64,000 nt of DNA from Rutpela maculata (GCA_936432065.2 OW386286.2:279168088-279232087); one strand, 5' to 3'. Counted from the stretch's first letter, positions 12,428 to 23,518 are shown. Translations and numbers: made by a program. The notes: generated from the sequence alone by a model not told the origin.

Positions 12428-12575
12428 TTGAAGAAAAAATAGTATATATTACACGGAGTAGAACGCCTTTTTTTGTGTTTCGCCCAGTTTGCGGCTTCGG
12501 CTTCGCCTCAGCCGCAAATTCTAGGCTCAACACAAAAAAAGAGTGCGTTCTACTCCTAGTAATATAATATACTAT
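12428..12575. repeat. Hairpin MITE, copy 1
   Basis: Arms AATAGTATATATTAC...GAGTAGAACGC and GCGTTCTACTC...ATATACTATT fold on a GC-rich centre (GCGGCTTCGGCTTCGCC). Confidence 0.65.
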
Positions 12576-12899
12576 TTTCTTCAAGCGTATTAAAATGTTT
12601 AAATTATGTCACCAAAAACAGAAGTAGAAGTAGGACATTGTTTTACTAGTAACAAAATGTCAGTACCGAACGCCACCGTAGTGGACATTGTTTTACTAGT
12701 AACATAATGTTAGTTCTGAAAGCGCCACCGCAGTGGGTATTGTTTTACTAGTAACATAATGTTAATACCGAAAGCCACCGGTGGCGCGCTATCCACTAGC
12801 CACTTGTCATATTGTGTCAACATGTAAGACTGTAGTTTGAATATTTGTACATTTATGATAAATAAATGAATTTTTGCATTTTAATACGCTTGAAGAAAA

Positions 12900-13041
12900 A
12901 ATAGTATATATTACACGGAGTAGAACGCCTTTTTTTGTGTTTCGCTCAGTTTGCGGCTTCGGCTTCGCCTCAGCCGCAAATTCTGGGCTCAACACAAAAA
13001 AAGAGTGCGTTCTACTCCTAGTAATATAATATACTATTTTT
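12900..13041. repeat. Hairpin MITE, copy 2
   Basis: Same arms and GC-rich centre as 12428-12575, in the second tandem unit; only a few substitutions separate the two. Confidence 0.65.
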
Positions 13042-13564
13042 AACGCAGTTAGGGGCAACTATAAAAAAATAATGCCCATGAAAAAAATATGTACGTTAAC
13101 ATAAATAAAAAATTGTCACGATAAATTCACTTTCTTGAGATAAAAATACTTATAAATGAATATGTTAGTGCTATTATTAATTTATTAGAGAATTTTCTAA
13201 GATGGGATCCCAGCCATCCCAACTTTTGAGGTATCTTGGAAAATTGGTCTCAGTATAAAATAAGAAGTCAAATATCGTATCTTTTACAACTAATTAGTAA
13301 CAGCAAGAAGCATTTAGTGAAAATATCTGTGGTTGAATGATTAAAAGGATTTGAAATTAATTTTAAAATAGAACAACTATTTACTAACCTCTACTTTGCG
13401 GTTGGGATTCCGTGATTCCCCACCTGCAGACAACTATTATTATGCACTTCATTAATTATTCTTTAATAGTAGTCATAATATAATTTCCAAGTTTCCGAAT
13501 TCAGTTCCGTTTCAATACTTTTATTCTACGCTTTGGTGTGAAAACATAACCCAACGAAACAATT

Positions 13565-14169
13565 TTGTATGTGGAAATAATTGTTTATGGAACTTTAATA
13601 ATATAATAATTGAAATCATTTACCCCAAAAACCCATAAAACGGTATCCCACATCGGTGGTGGAGTTGTGGTGGTGATAGGGAAGTGATAATAGTGATAAT
13701 GATCGAAGTAAAAAATATTTTGAGGTTTCTGGTTCTTGTACACACACTAAATCACAATTTTTTTTCATACCCTTTAATAATAGGGTGGGGGTGGTAATAA
13801 TGCCAAAAATTTTTTTGAGACCTTCTCTTGTATATACTAAATAAAAATTTTATGGACTCTTACCGCTTGATTTACGTATTTACCCCCCAACCCTTCGACG
13901 GAACAAGATGAAAATAAGTTCCAGATCTCGTTGAAGTACAACTGTGTACCAAACAAGTCAATATCCAGAGTAAACGTGAGCACAAAAAAGTTACAGACAG
14001 ACAGACAGATCGACAGACATACCTACAGACATACCGACAGACCGACAGAAATTTTTTTCGCTCAAACTTAAAATCTCGACGTTTCATGACATTCTAAGCC
14101 TATTTGGACAATAAAAATTTAAAAAACTTTTTTTTTGTCCTTACTATACTTCCACTGGATGTGGAAGTA
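13565..14169 (+). mobile_element. DINE-1/HINE-like element, family A copy 2 (5' truncated)
   Basis: It aligns with A3 from the GTATGTGGAAATAA region onward. It has a CAGACAGACAGA microsatellite at about 13994-14045 and ends in the hairpin at 14149-14167 (CTTCCAC, TGGAT loop, GTGGAAG). The left terminal segment with TTCCACATCC is missing. Confidence 0.55.
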
Positions 14170-14190
14170 ACACAAGTAAATAATAATAAA

Positions 14191-14960
14191 TAGCTGTGGC
14201 GTAACCAGAAATTAATCCTAGGGGGGAGGCAAACCCTGATCTGAATTTTTATTTTTTACTTAAGCTGTTACCAGGGCGGTAACACAAAAATATTTTTGAC
14301 AAGCAGGGGGGGGAGAAATCCGACAAACATTTTTAACGAGCGGGGGGGAAAAATTATAAAAACATTTTTAACGACCCGGGAGGACAAATCCCAAAAACAT
14401 TTTTGACGAGCGGGGGAGTAAAACCGGTCCCTCCCAAACAAGCCGGGCGCGATCACCCTTTTACTCCTCACCCCTCTCTCGACATGCCTGCCTGCTAAGT
14501 CAACCTACTGACTCATTAGGCTGCTGCTGTGCTGTGCATATCTGCATTTGAATGTGCGCCAGCGGCCAAATGCAAAAAGGTTAATTTTCAAAAAATTAAG
14601 AATTATTCTAGTTACCAATGAAAACTAGCAAAGAGCGTAAATTGGTAAATTATTGAATTGGAGGTAATTCACGAAACATAAATTCTCTAAATGAAACAGA
14701 ATAACAGAAACAAAATGTATATTACTAAATACTTAGTGTTCTCCTGACTTTTGCGAGCTCCTGACACACTTCATCGCAAGTTACAGAAATCTCTTGGTTA
14801 ATATTTAGTAGGGCCAAGCCATTAAGGCGACTTGATGGTTATATTTCTGAGGTAAGTTTTCAGTCTTCTTAAACTCGAGGTAATAATTAATAATCAGAGA
14901 GTTGTAGCTCTGGGAGGGGGGGAGGAATTGCCCCTTGCCCCCCACCTAGATACGCCACTG
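14191..14960. mobile_element. hAT-like non-autonomous element, 770 bp
   Basis: Ends are CTGTGGCGTAACC and GATACGCCACTG. The flanking octamers ATAAATAG (14183-14190) and ATAAACAG (14961-14968) match at 7 of 8 positions. The interior has G-run repeats with GACGAGCGGGGG-type units (14300-14420). No transposase. Confidence 0.7.
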
Positions 14961-15050
14961 ATAAACAGTATGATAAATTTTAAAAAAACATCATCATTTG
15001 ATAAGTACACATGGATATAATATAATGGTGTGAAAATATTTTCACATAGG

Positions 15051-15232
15051 TACTGTCGTGAGCAAAAAAAAATATGACAACTATTTTTTTTCTAATGTAA
15101 ATCTGTCTCTATTTGAATATGTAATATGTAGGTTGACAAATAACTGACAATGTCACAAAAATTAAAGTTAGATGTACACAACTAGATTTTAGCAAAAATA
15201 CATTATAAGATTTTTTTTGCGCACGACAGTAC
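15051..15232. mobile_element. Tc1/mariner MITE (family D, internally deleted copy)
   Basis: TIRs are TACTGTCGTG and its complement CACGACAGTA. Both internal ends match the two ends of the transposase-bearing element at 19783-21149, so this is a deletion derivative of it. Confidence 0.8.
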
Positions 15233-15704
15233 CTATGGGGTTAAAAATTGAACTTGCATAAACAGTATTTTTCAAATAAGGCCGAAGGAAAAAATCCATA
15301 CGAGTTAGATCAGGTCACCTTGGAGGCGATGGTACAGGACCATTCGTTGCAATTAAGATTCTCTGAATTTTGATGATCTGTAATTTATTCAGTTGGGTTT
15401 GTTTCAAATACAAAATGGCAGATCATAAAATAAGGTATAAAGTGACGAGTTTGTGCCGGCCAGTGCCATTCGCCTATTACAGAAGCTGAAAATTAAAACA
15501 AATTTTCGTCTTCGAGGTAAAAAAAATTATTCTGAATTTTGAAAAGTGAAAAAGAAATCATTTATGTCAACAAGTGACGTTTATTAAGTATTTAAGATGT
15601 TCCAAAATTCAATCGTTCTTATTTAAAACTAAAGGAAACCATAATCCTGCTACACGCGGTATGTTCCAAAAAAAAATATGTTTTTCGTGCAACGCGTTTC
15701 AAAC
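15233..15704. other. Intergenic, nothing recognised
   Basis: AT-rich sequence between two elements. I see no gene or repeat borders. Confidence 0.4.
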
Positions 15705-16398
15705 CAAGCTAAAAACGTACTCTTCGCTTGTTTACTGAACTTTTTATATAATTGTTACACATTCTATATAGGATACTCTTCGCAGTTTTTTGTAATTAAT
15801 GTTAATTTTAGATATTTTTAATTTTATAGTACGAACTTAGTTGTAAAATAAAATAAAAATAATTAAAAAAAAAACTATACCAAACCCTATGGGTTTCGAA
15901 CCCGAGACCCTTGGATTTCGAGTCAAAGCTTTAAGAACTACACCACCACCTTACACGTAAAGCACTTATGTAAATTTTTACATTATAAGACACGAGCTAA
16001 AATCTTAATTTGTTGTATATTACATTATGAAAATGAAATGTATATTTGTAAAATATAAAAATATTTAGATATTAAAATGAAATATTCCACCAGATTTCTA
16101 TTCAGTTACAAAAACATAAACAACAAAAAAAACATTTTTCAAATTTAAATCATTAATAACATTTTTATTTACCGATCGATTTTGTTCAAAAATAATAGAA
16201 GAAACGTGACGGACGGACGACGGACGGACGACGGACGGACGACGGACGGACGGACAGACGGACATTTTGAAAGTTGTTCAGATTTTGTTCACTAACACAA
16301 TGATATGAAAATTTTTAGTCTGCGAGCGATATTTACGGTTTTAGAAATGTGCCGATCAAATTCAATATACTCTTCGTTTTCGTATTTGCGAAGAGTAT
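15705..16398 (+). mobile_element. DINE-1/HINE-like element, family B copy 2
   Basis: It begins CAAGCTAAAAACGTACTC as in B1, repeats the ACTCTTCGC subterminal motif, has a GACG/GACA tract at 16208-16262, and ends in a hairpin (16367-16376 pairing with 16389-16398). The tract is more regular and the hairpin loop longer than in B1. A tRNA-like module lies at 15890-15950. Confidence 0.6.
15888..15951 (-). repeat. tRNA-like module inside family B copy 2
   Basis: The minus strand reads GGTGGTGTAGTTC (A box) and GGGTTCGAAACCC (B box) about 31 nt apart, close to real tRNA spacing. CTCGAAATCC sits where an anticodon arm would be. It is better preserved than the module in B1. No acceptor stem closes it, so it is called tRNA-like only. 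Confidence 0.5.
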
Positions 16399-16402
16399 AA
16401 TA

Positions 16403-16674
16403 ACAGGGTGTTGCGGTATTAAATAACACACACTGTATATTATAAACAAAACCCGATCTATTATTATCATTTTTTAGAAAAAAAAAACGTCATTTACGGC
16501 TAAACTGGAAGTACTTATAATGTTTTTATAAATCCACATGCAATTTTTAACTTCCTGTAATTGTCAATTAAGATAATATAAAAATTCGCCATTAACAATT
16601 TTTCAAGAAAATCGTTTTCTCGGCAATAATTTTTTTCTTTGAATCCCAATTAACGCATTAATTGGGACACCCTA
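16403..16674. mobile_element. Mariner-like MITE
   Basis: Imperfect terminal repeats: ACAGGGTGTTGCGGTATTAA at the left and TTAATTGGGACACCCT at the right, with TA at both borders. ACAGGGTGTCCC-type ends are common in mariner derivatives. No coding sequence. Confidence 0.55.
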
Positions 16675-16925
16675 TAGATGTAGTTGTATGCCCCTTGTAT
16701 ACCAGAAAGGCATGCAAACATCACCACAGAAAACCTATAGGTCTTCTGTGACATCACAGTTAGTTGTTCTACAAGATTTTCACACCAGCTGCTCATTGGC
16801 TAATGATATTTTTTGGTAGGGAACATTGGTTCTTCTATCGTTTTCTTCATCTATGAAGTTATGAAGTGACTCTTTCTTTACTCATCTTCGTTTAAAATGC
16901 TCTGTGATTTTAGTAGTTCATTTAC

Positions 16926-17217
16926 ATGGTCAATAAACGATACGGTTGCATCAATCAGCAGCTTTAGGACGAGAGAGACGCGGGGGGCGGGATATCGAAT
17001 GAAAGAGATAGACATATCTGATTTCCGTGCAAAAGACAGAGACAAAGATGCTTGTAGTGTCTACAGGTGACGTAGGCTGTAGACCCTACCGGAATCTTTG
17101 TCTCTGTCTTCTGCACGGAAATCAGATATGTCTGTCTCTTTCATTCGATTTCCCGCCCCCCGCGTCTCTCTCATCCTAAAGCTGCTGATTGATGCAACCG
17201 TATCGTTTATTGACCGT
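16926..17217. repeat. ~290-bp near-perfect palindrome just upstream of METTL18
   Basis: The left arm GGTCAATAAACGATACGG...CGCGGGGGGCGGGA...CAGAGACAAAGAT is mirrored by ATCTTTGTCTCTG...CCCGCCCCCCGCG...CCGTATCGTTTATTGACC. The unpaired centre is only a few tens of bases (about 17050-17088). It ends 63 bp before the METTL18 ATG, so it must overlap or abut the promoter or 5' UTR. No target duplication was recognised. Confidence 0.8.
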
Positions 17218-17279
17218 GGTTAATTTATTCCAAGTTGTTATTAAGTTTTTAAAAGTTAAATGAAAAAAGGAAATAAATA

Positions 17280-20200
17280 ATGTTTTTGTTCGGATTTTCA
17301 TCTGAAGACACGGAAGATAATAAGAATAAGGCTGGTAATAAAATTGACAATCAAATATTTTGTGTTTGTAACCTAACCCAACTTTTTCACGATAGAGCAG
17401 AGCGTTTCCCATACAAAAGACATAAAATGGGATGAAAGTAAGGAAATTGAACCTAGTAAAGATAATAAACTAGTTAATGAAATATTGGAAACTATACGAT
17501 TTAATAGTATAAAGACATATAATGTGGAAATAAAATATTTGAATTCTACTGAGGTTTTAAAAATCTTACAAAACGAAGAAAATTTAGAAGACGGTTCAAT
17601 TCTAAAAGCCGATCATAATCATTCCGATTTACTGCCAGCTATATATGAAGGTAAAAGCATTTGTCAAATATTAATTTAAATTAAATTTTTCATGCCTATT
17701 GGCAGGTGGACTAAAAATTTGGGAATGCACTTACGACCTCCTAAACTATGTAAGCGATAATCAGTTACTTTTTGAAAATAAAACTGTCTTGGACCTAGGC
17801 TGTGGTGCTGGAATTGTAGGGATATTATCATTACTGAAAGGAGCTACCTGTTATTTTCAAGACTATGTAGGTATCTTTGTGAACGCTATAAATAACAAAT
17901 AGATATATTTATAATTATTTTTCAGAATGCAGATGTTATACAATACATAACAATTCCTAACGTATTTTCGAATATTAACGATACTTTAAAACATTGTAAA
18001 TTTTTCTCTGGCGATTGGCAATCATTTTCGGATCTACTTGAAACTAATATAACCAAAGACGAGAGCAAATTTGACTATATATTTACATCAGAAACTATTT
18101 ATAATATAGAAAATTACTCCAAACTGCACCAAGTGTTTGAGAAATCATTGAAGAAAAATGGGACAATGTATCCTTTTTCATAAATGGAGATTGAGAGGCA
18201 GCGATAAATGATATTGAAACCAGGGTAGGCTTTAGGTGATAGACGGACAGTTGCATGACTACCCAGTTATTCTAACCTCGGGGGTTGAACTGTATACTCT
18301 AGCTCCAGTTCCTTCAGGGAATTTTGGAGCTGTCTGTGAACCAATCTACTCTTTACAAATTGATTTTATTCCAATCCCATTTCAGGAAACGAGACGTTAA
18401 AAGACAACTCGTAGCTGGTCATGGTAGGCAACGGATTTGAAAGCATTCTCAGGATGTGACTATCTGTCATCTGATAGCCTGTTGCTTTTCACAATGCTAA
18501 CCTGCAGCATATTAATAACCGCTTGTTGAAGTCTGTATCTTGCCCACCTGGTCTCTCTCTCCAGGTTGATGTGAGAGGGGATAGATCCCGGATTTCCTGA
18601 ACTTTTCTTTGTAACCCAGAGAGTTTGGCAATGTAACACTAACTCACATGTATTTTTTTTAACTAGCAATCAAAAGTAAAAGTATATTACTTATCTTTGT
18701 TGTAAATATTCCGGAGTTAATCTCTGGCGCTTCTCATTAAAAATTCATTTGTATTATGAGAAAGACCATTCAGTATCGATAGATAAGAATGGCACATAAT
18801 TAAAATATCTGAACTTTTTCACAGACTTCACGTGTACCCAACATCATAGAAATCACGGATTGTTTTCCAAAACATCCATGCTAATCCAGACATTTGTCAT
18901 TCAGTTCAGAAAAATTTTTTTGTCTAATATGTATCCCTCTGAAAAATATATTTTTCTTAGTGTGGTTTTCGAAGGAATCTGAACATTACCATACTACCTA
19001 CCTACTGATACACTTTTGCAAAAATTGTCTATGATTATCTAGTTTCCTCCAATATAAGTTAAAATTTCTTTGCCTGTCACTATCAGTATTACTGTCGTGC
19101 ACAAAAAAAAAATGGGACAAGTCTTATAACATATTTTTGTTAAAATCTAGTTCTGTACATCTAACTTTAATTTTTGTGACATTGTCAAAAAAAATAGATG
19201 TCCTATTTTTTTTGCTCACGACAGTACCACCACTCATACCTTTTATGACTGTCTGAGGAATTGTGTATTTTAATGTTTACTTTGATGAAAGCACTTTTTA
19301 TGTCTTGTGCAATATAATTCTGTGCCATCAGATTGCAATTCTAGGAAATCACTAATCCACAAGTTCACTTTACCCTCTAAAAAATTGAAACATTTAAAAA
19401 AGCTAACCTTCGTTGTCTTTAATTTCTCACTGTTTATGTACCTACTGTCCATATTATTCACATGAAAAATTTATAAATACTACGTACTTAGGGTGTATTC
19501 ATTTTTAACGCAAACGTAATAGGCACAGCCACGCGGTCCATCTATATCTATCTACTTTGCTATTGAACACTCGACAATAACACTGCGACAGACAACACTT
19601 TTTAACGGGTGTGTATCAAGTTGAAAGTTGAACATTTATCCACATAATAAAGTTTGTAAACCAATACGTAGCAACTACCTACTCGCTAACCAGAGGTAAT
19701 TGTTTTTTATAGCTGCATACCGTTCGGTTACCTGAACCTTTACTTTTTTGTTCCGATTTTTATAAAAAAAACAGATTTATTATGTAGTAAAAAAAAATAG
19801 GACAACTATTTTTTTCTAATGTAAATCTGTCTCTATTTGAATACATAATGAGTAGCCGAAATAAAATAGTTAGCACTTTTGTTTTATTTTTTATTGTAAT
19901 GCTGTAGTTATTGCTATAGCAAATGATGGACAAGTTGCACTGCGTTACAACATTAACAAAAATTCGGTTTAACATTTTAAAAAAGTAGAGAATAGACGGC
20001 ACAATAAGTATCCTGGATCGGGGACAAAGGATATCCAACTTAACAAGAAACTAACTATTAATATTTTGTTATTGCACCATTTCTATTTATAACTTCCATA
20101 AGTCTGTTTGGCATAGAATTAAATAAGTTTATACAATAATCATCAGTAATATTTTCCCATGCATTATTTATTATTTCTAGTAATTCTTGGGCATTCCGTG

Positions 20201-21970
20201 GTCTCACATTTAGTTTTTGGATACTTCTTATGAGTAGTCCTCATACGTCTTCCATGGGGTTAAGATCTGGACTATGACTGGGCCAGAACATTAATGTTGT
20301 TATCTTGAAACCAGTTAGTTACGGTATGAGCAGTATGAATGGAACAATTGTTTTGTTGAAATATGAATTCATTATGAGGAAATAATTGTGACACAGAAGG
20401 GAGCATAATATTGTCTAAAATCCTAATATACATTTCACTATTAAGTCGTTCCTCGATATGCCACAAAACACCAGGACCACGTGCAGATATCCAAGTCCAC
20501 ATATTAATGGAAAATCTACTACTTTTGTCATTTTTAGATATATATTTCTCATTGAATCGAGTATTCGGAGGTCGGTAAACACCAATACGACCGCTGTGTG
20601 TTGACTGGAAAGTTTTTTCGACTGTAAAAACTACATTGTTCCAAAAATTTACATCATGCACTAAAAATTCAAGCGAAAATCCTAGTCGAGCTTCTTTATG
20701 CTCAGCTTAGTATTTCTGTGCTGCTGGATGACAGCGTAGCTCCGATTCTCTTACTCGCCGGCGACCAGTACTACTCGATCCAGGAAAATTCGTTTCTTCA
20801 GCAGCCTGAATAACAGTAAAATGGTAAAATGGATTTTATACTAATGTATTTACCAATTCATCACTCTGATCCAGGATTTCTACTAATCGTACCGTTTCTT
20901 CTCCACCTTCTTAAAATGTTACACACCGAATTTTTGTTAATATTATAACGCAGTGTAATTGTCTCATTGACCATCCATCTTCTGCTTTAGCAATAACTCC
21001 AGCTTTAATTAAATCGCTTATATGGGGCATATTAGTTTTTGCACACTTGCAAGGAATTTTGACAAATAACTGACATGTCACAAAAATTAAAGTTAGATAT
21101 ACACCACTAGATTTTAACAAAAATACGTTTTTTTTTGCGCACGACAGTACCACCACTCATACCTTTTATGACTGTCTGAGGAAATATGTATTTTAATGTT
21201 CACTCTTATGAAAGCAATTTTTATGGCTTGTGCAATAGTTCTATGCCATCAAATTGCAATTCTAGGAAATCATTAATCCACACTTTACTTTAAAAAAATT
21301 GAGACATTTTAAAAAGTTAACCTTCGTTGTCTTTAATTTCTCACTGTTTATGTACCTTCCTATTATTCACATAATTGATTCATAAATAGTACTTGGGGTG
21401 TATTTATTTTTAATCCATCTATATCTATCTATATTGCTATTGGATACTTGACAATGACAATAACACACTGCGACAGGCAACACTTTTTAACAGGTGTATT
21501 AAGTTGAAAGTTGTACATTTATCCACATTATGATATATTTATAAATCAATAAGTAAACACCCACCCGAATTTTTATTATTTTTTTTTTTTTTGTTCTGAT
21601 TTTTATAAAGAAAACAGATTTATTGTGTAGTACACAACAATTTTGTATCATTTTATCATTTTTATATTGTTTGAGAATGGATTTGTATATGTTTATGTTA
21701 CATATATTATTTTGTAGGTACATAAAAGTCTTCTTTGGACTTTATCACTACTTCTCTATCTCTGTTGATGTTAAAAAAGTATTTTGATTATGATCCTTAA
21801 TGTTTTTTCACAGATTTTTAGCTGCAAAATCATTTTATTTTGGAGTGGGAGGTGGAATATCACTTTTTCAAGAATTTCTTGAAAAATCCGGGACTTTCAA
21901 ATATACATCTTGCTGGAACTGTAGAGAGGGTGTTAAAAGAGAAATATTAAAAATAAGTTTTAACCATTAG
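17280..21970 (+). CDS. METTL18: METTL18, histidine protein methyltransferase (5 exons)
   Basis: SAM-dependent methyltransferase of the family that methylates a histidine of ribosomal protein uL3 (RPL3). Exons: 17280-17334, 17396-17650, 17706-17866, 17926-18167, 21814-21970; 289 codons plus TAG. All introns are GT-AG and all phases match (phase 1, 1, 0, 2). The N-terminus MFLFGFSSED resembles the vertebrate start. GGLKIWECTYDLL (residues 104-116), SAM motif I LDLGCGAG (132-139), TSETIYN (about 211-217) and YFGVGGG near the C-terminus match the family. The first acceptor could also be 34 bp downstream, also in frame. Introns 1-3 are under 65 bp while intron 4 is 3.6 kb and full of transposon sequence. 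The gene looks intact. Confidence 0.93.
18168..19089. other. METTL18 intron 4, left part
   Basis: No coding exon was seen. It consists of unclassified repeat-like sequence without recognisable borders. Confidence 0.4.
19090..19226. mobile_element. Tc1/mariner deletion derivative (family D)
   Basis: 137 bp with both TIRs (TACTGTCGTG and CACGACAGTA). It is immediately followed by the same flank that follows the longer element D3, so it probably arose by duplication of D3 plus flank and later deletion. Confidence 0.75.
19227..19782. repeat. Duplicated intron segment, copy 1
   Basis: It starts CCACCACTCATACC and runs through CTGTCTGAGGAA, TTAACCTTCGTTGTC-like and ACAGATTTATT landmarks. The same landmarks recur in order at 21150-21634. 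The two copies differ by substitutions and small indels. Confidence 0.8.
19783..21149 (-). mobile_element. Tc1/mariner transposon with broken transposase
   Basis: The right TIR CACGACAGTA ends at 21149; the left TIR has lost its outer bases. Read on the minus strand, an N-terminal helix-turn-helix remnant at about 21030-20915 (AEDGWSMRQL) is followed by frameshifts. The catalytic part at 20661-20272 has NNCSIHTAHTVTNWF and, after another frameshift near 20272, HSPDLNPMED, the characteristic Tc1 DDE C-terminal motif. The C-terminus is LFNSMPNRLMEVI (about 20120-20085). Several frameshifts and stops mean it is inactive. It lies antisense in METTL18 intron 4. Confidence 0.85.
21150..21634. repeat. 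Duplicated intron segment, copy 2
   Basis: Second copy of 19227-19782. It starts directly after the right TIR of D3, just as copy 1 starts after D2. Confidence 0.8.
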
Positions 21971-22058
21971 CCATTTACAGTTTCTTTTATACTTAATCCC
22001 TATACCAATAACTAACTTATTATGTACATAATTGTTTTAAAATACTATCAAGCATGTT
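21971..22058. other. 88-bp gap between convergent stop codons
   Basis: METTL18 (+) and PNPO (-) end here facing each other. I find no AATAAA on either strand inside the gap. The first plus-strand AATAAA lies at about 22549, inside PNPO. Overlapping 3' UTRs are therefore likely, unless variant poly(A) signals are used. Confidence 0.7.
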
Positions 22059-23032
22059 TTATGGACATAATCGTTCATATACCCAGCCATCGTCAGCTTC
22101 ATGAGTTAAAATACCGTCAGGTTCATTTTCTTTAGGTTTGCGGAACCTTATCCTATCATGTATCCGATCTGTCTGTCCTTGCCAAAATTCTATGGTATGT
22201 GGCTTTACGATGTACCCACCCCTAAAATGTTACAAAATGAAATCTGAATTAAATAGTGATTCTTTATCGTTTTACCACAAGGGTGGTCTAGGAACCTGCC
22301 CCTCGGTGTATTTACTTTTGAGCCTTCGTTCCTCAGCAGCCAGGATATCTCTTCCTTCAATGGGCTTACTTTGATCACTGCACAAAGCTCCTATCTGGCT
22401 TTGATATGGACGTTTACTGAAATAGTTGTCGGCTTCAGAAAATGGTAGTTTTTCTACGATACCCTCCACACGTACCTAAAAGTTCATTTTCAAAAAATTA
22501 TTTATAATCTAGATATTTAAATGTCTTACAGATCTACTATAATGTTCCCAATAAAATGTTAAAGCTGCATTCGGATTCTCTTCCTAAAATAGATTTTTAG
22601 TTAAATAGGTAAATAAAACTTGAATTATCACAGACCAATTCTTGTCCCTTCCTGCTTGTATAATGAGTGAAAAAAATAAAGCCTTCCTTACTGTAACCTT
22701 TCAATAAAACAAAACGAGCTGATGGAATTCCATCTCTGAAAAAATTTAAAATAACATGTAAACTATATATGCATAAAAATAATCTAATGTGGTATTATCA
22801 TTATGTACTTTGTGGATGTTGCTAAACACATAGCATTAGCTTCGACTGTCCTTGGGTCATTTTTAACAATTTTAAACCATTTATCAAATAAATAAAAAGG
22901 TTCTTTGATTTCTAAATTCTCTTCGAGAAACAGATTGGTCCTACCATTATAATTGGTTCTCATGTCTAAAAAAATATAATATTAAAGGAAATGTAATAGT
23001 TATTTAGTTGCACACTTACCACTTACATCCAT
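22059..23032 (-). CDS. PNPO: PNPO, pyridoxine-5'-phosphate oxidase (6 exons)
   Basis: FMN-dependent oxidase turning pyridoxine/pyridoxamine 5'-phosphate into pyridoxal phosphate. Exons, 5' to 3': 23032-23020 (13 nt), 22965-22809, 22735-22636, 22583-22530, 22475-22276, 22221-22059; 228 codons plus TAA. All junctions are GT-AG and the phases match. The start MDVSDMRTNYNG corresponds to the conserved MDLGPMRKSYRG of vertebrate enzymes, which supports the tiny first exon. FMN and substrate motifs are present: ARFVLLKG (63-70), FFTHYTSRKG (78-87), YFSKRP (126-131), FWQGQTDRIHDR (187-198) and the C-terminus WVYERLCP. The exon 3 donor reads GTCTGT, a weak donor. There is no mitochondrial presequence, so the enzyme is probably cytosolic. 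It appears intact. Confidence 0.95.
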
Positions 23033-23408
23033 TATGACTATGATAATTATTGGCCAGCGAATGTTATCAAATAAATCCGATTAGATTGCTGCAATGAGCG
23101 CGAACTATTGCCTTCAAGGTTGAAAAATAAAATCAAATCGTTTTTGGTTTTATATTTTTACGCAATCCTTAAATTAGGCAACTCATTAAACGATTCAGAT
23201 TCAGTGTATTATGAAGTTAGCCATGCAACGTACCACGCAATGTTCTAGTCATTTTTTCACGATGTACCCGGTTAAGAAGCCGAATATTTATTTTTTTACC
23301 GAAACGTTTCACTTTGCATTTTCCTGCTGATGGATTTTTTAACGTATGTAATATCACTAGTGCTTAAAATTTTATCGAAAATTTTTTCGAAAGCGTGTTG
23401 CCTGGTAA

Positions 23409-23518
23409 TATAAAGAGTGCAAATTGGCAGCTTATTATCTGATTAAATCCCGACCGCTTTAGCGGGAGGAATTTAATCTTTGATAATAAACTGCCAATTT
23501 GCACGAGTTATATTAACT
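23409..23518. repeat. Hairpin MITE-like repeat
   Basis: TAATATAAAGAGTGCAAATT...GATTAAAT pairs with ATTTAATC...AATTTGCACGAGTTATATTA around a CGCTTTAGCG centre. It lies about 380 bp upstream of PNPO. Confidence 0.7.

Larger units (their letters stand above)
12118..13045. repeat. Tandem duplication of a ~470-bp palindrome-bounded unit
   Basis: Two nearly identical head-to-tail copies (about 12118-12580 and 12581-13045). Each begins CTTCAAGCGTATTAAAATG and carries the complement of that motif near its middle (12413-12431 in copy 1). In between are three ~55-bp subrepeats centred on ATTGTTTTACTAGTAACA. Each unit ends with the hairpin segment annotated separately. There is no coding sequence; short open frames on the minus strand here are incidental. 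Confidence 0.75.

Noticed and set aside
12345..13058. Two similar open frames (79 and 83 aa) on the minus strand
   Set aside because: They are copies of the tandem palindromic repeat; the peptides follow hairpin arms and show no domain.
17176..17412. Minus-strand open frame overlapping METTL18 exon 1
   Set aside because: It is antisense to a spliced exon and the palindrome, with no protein similarity; the plus-strand gene explains the region.
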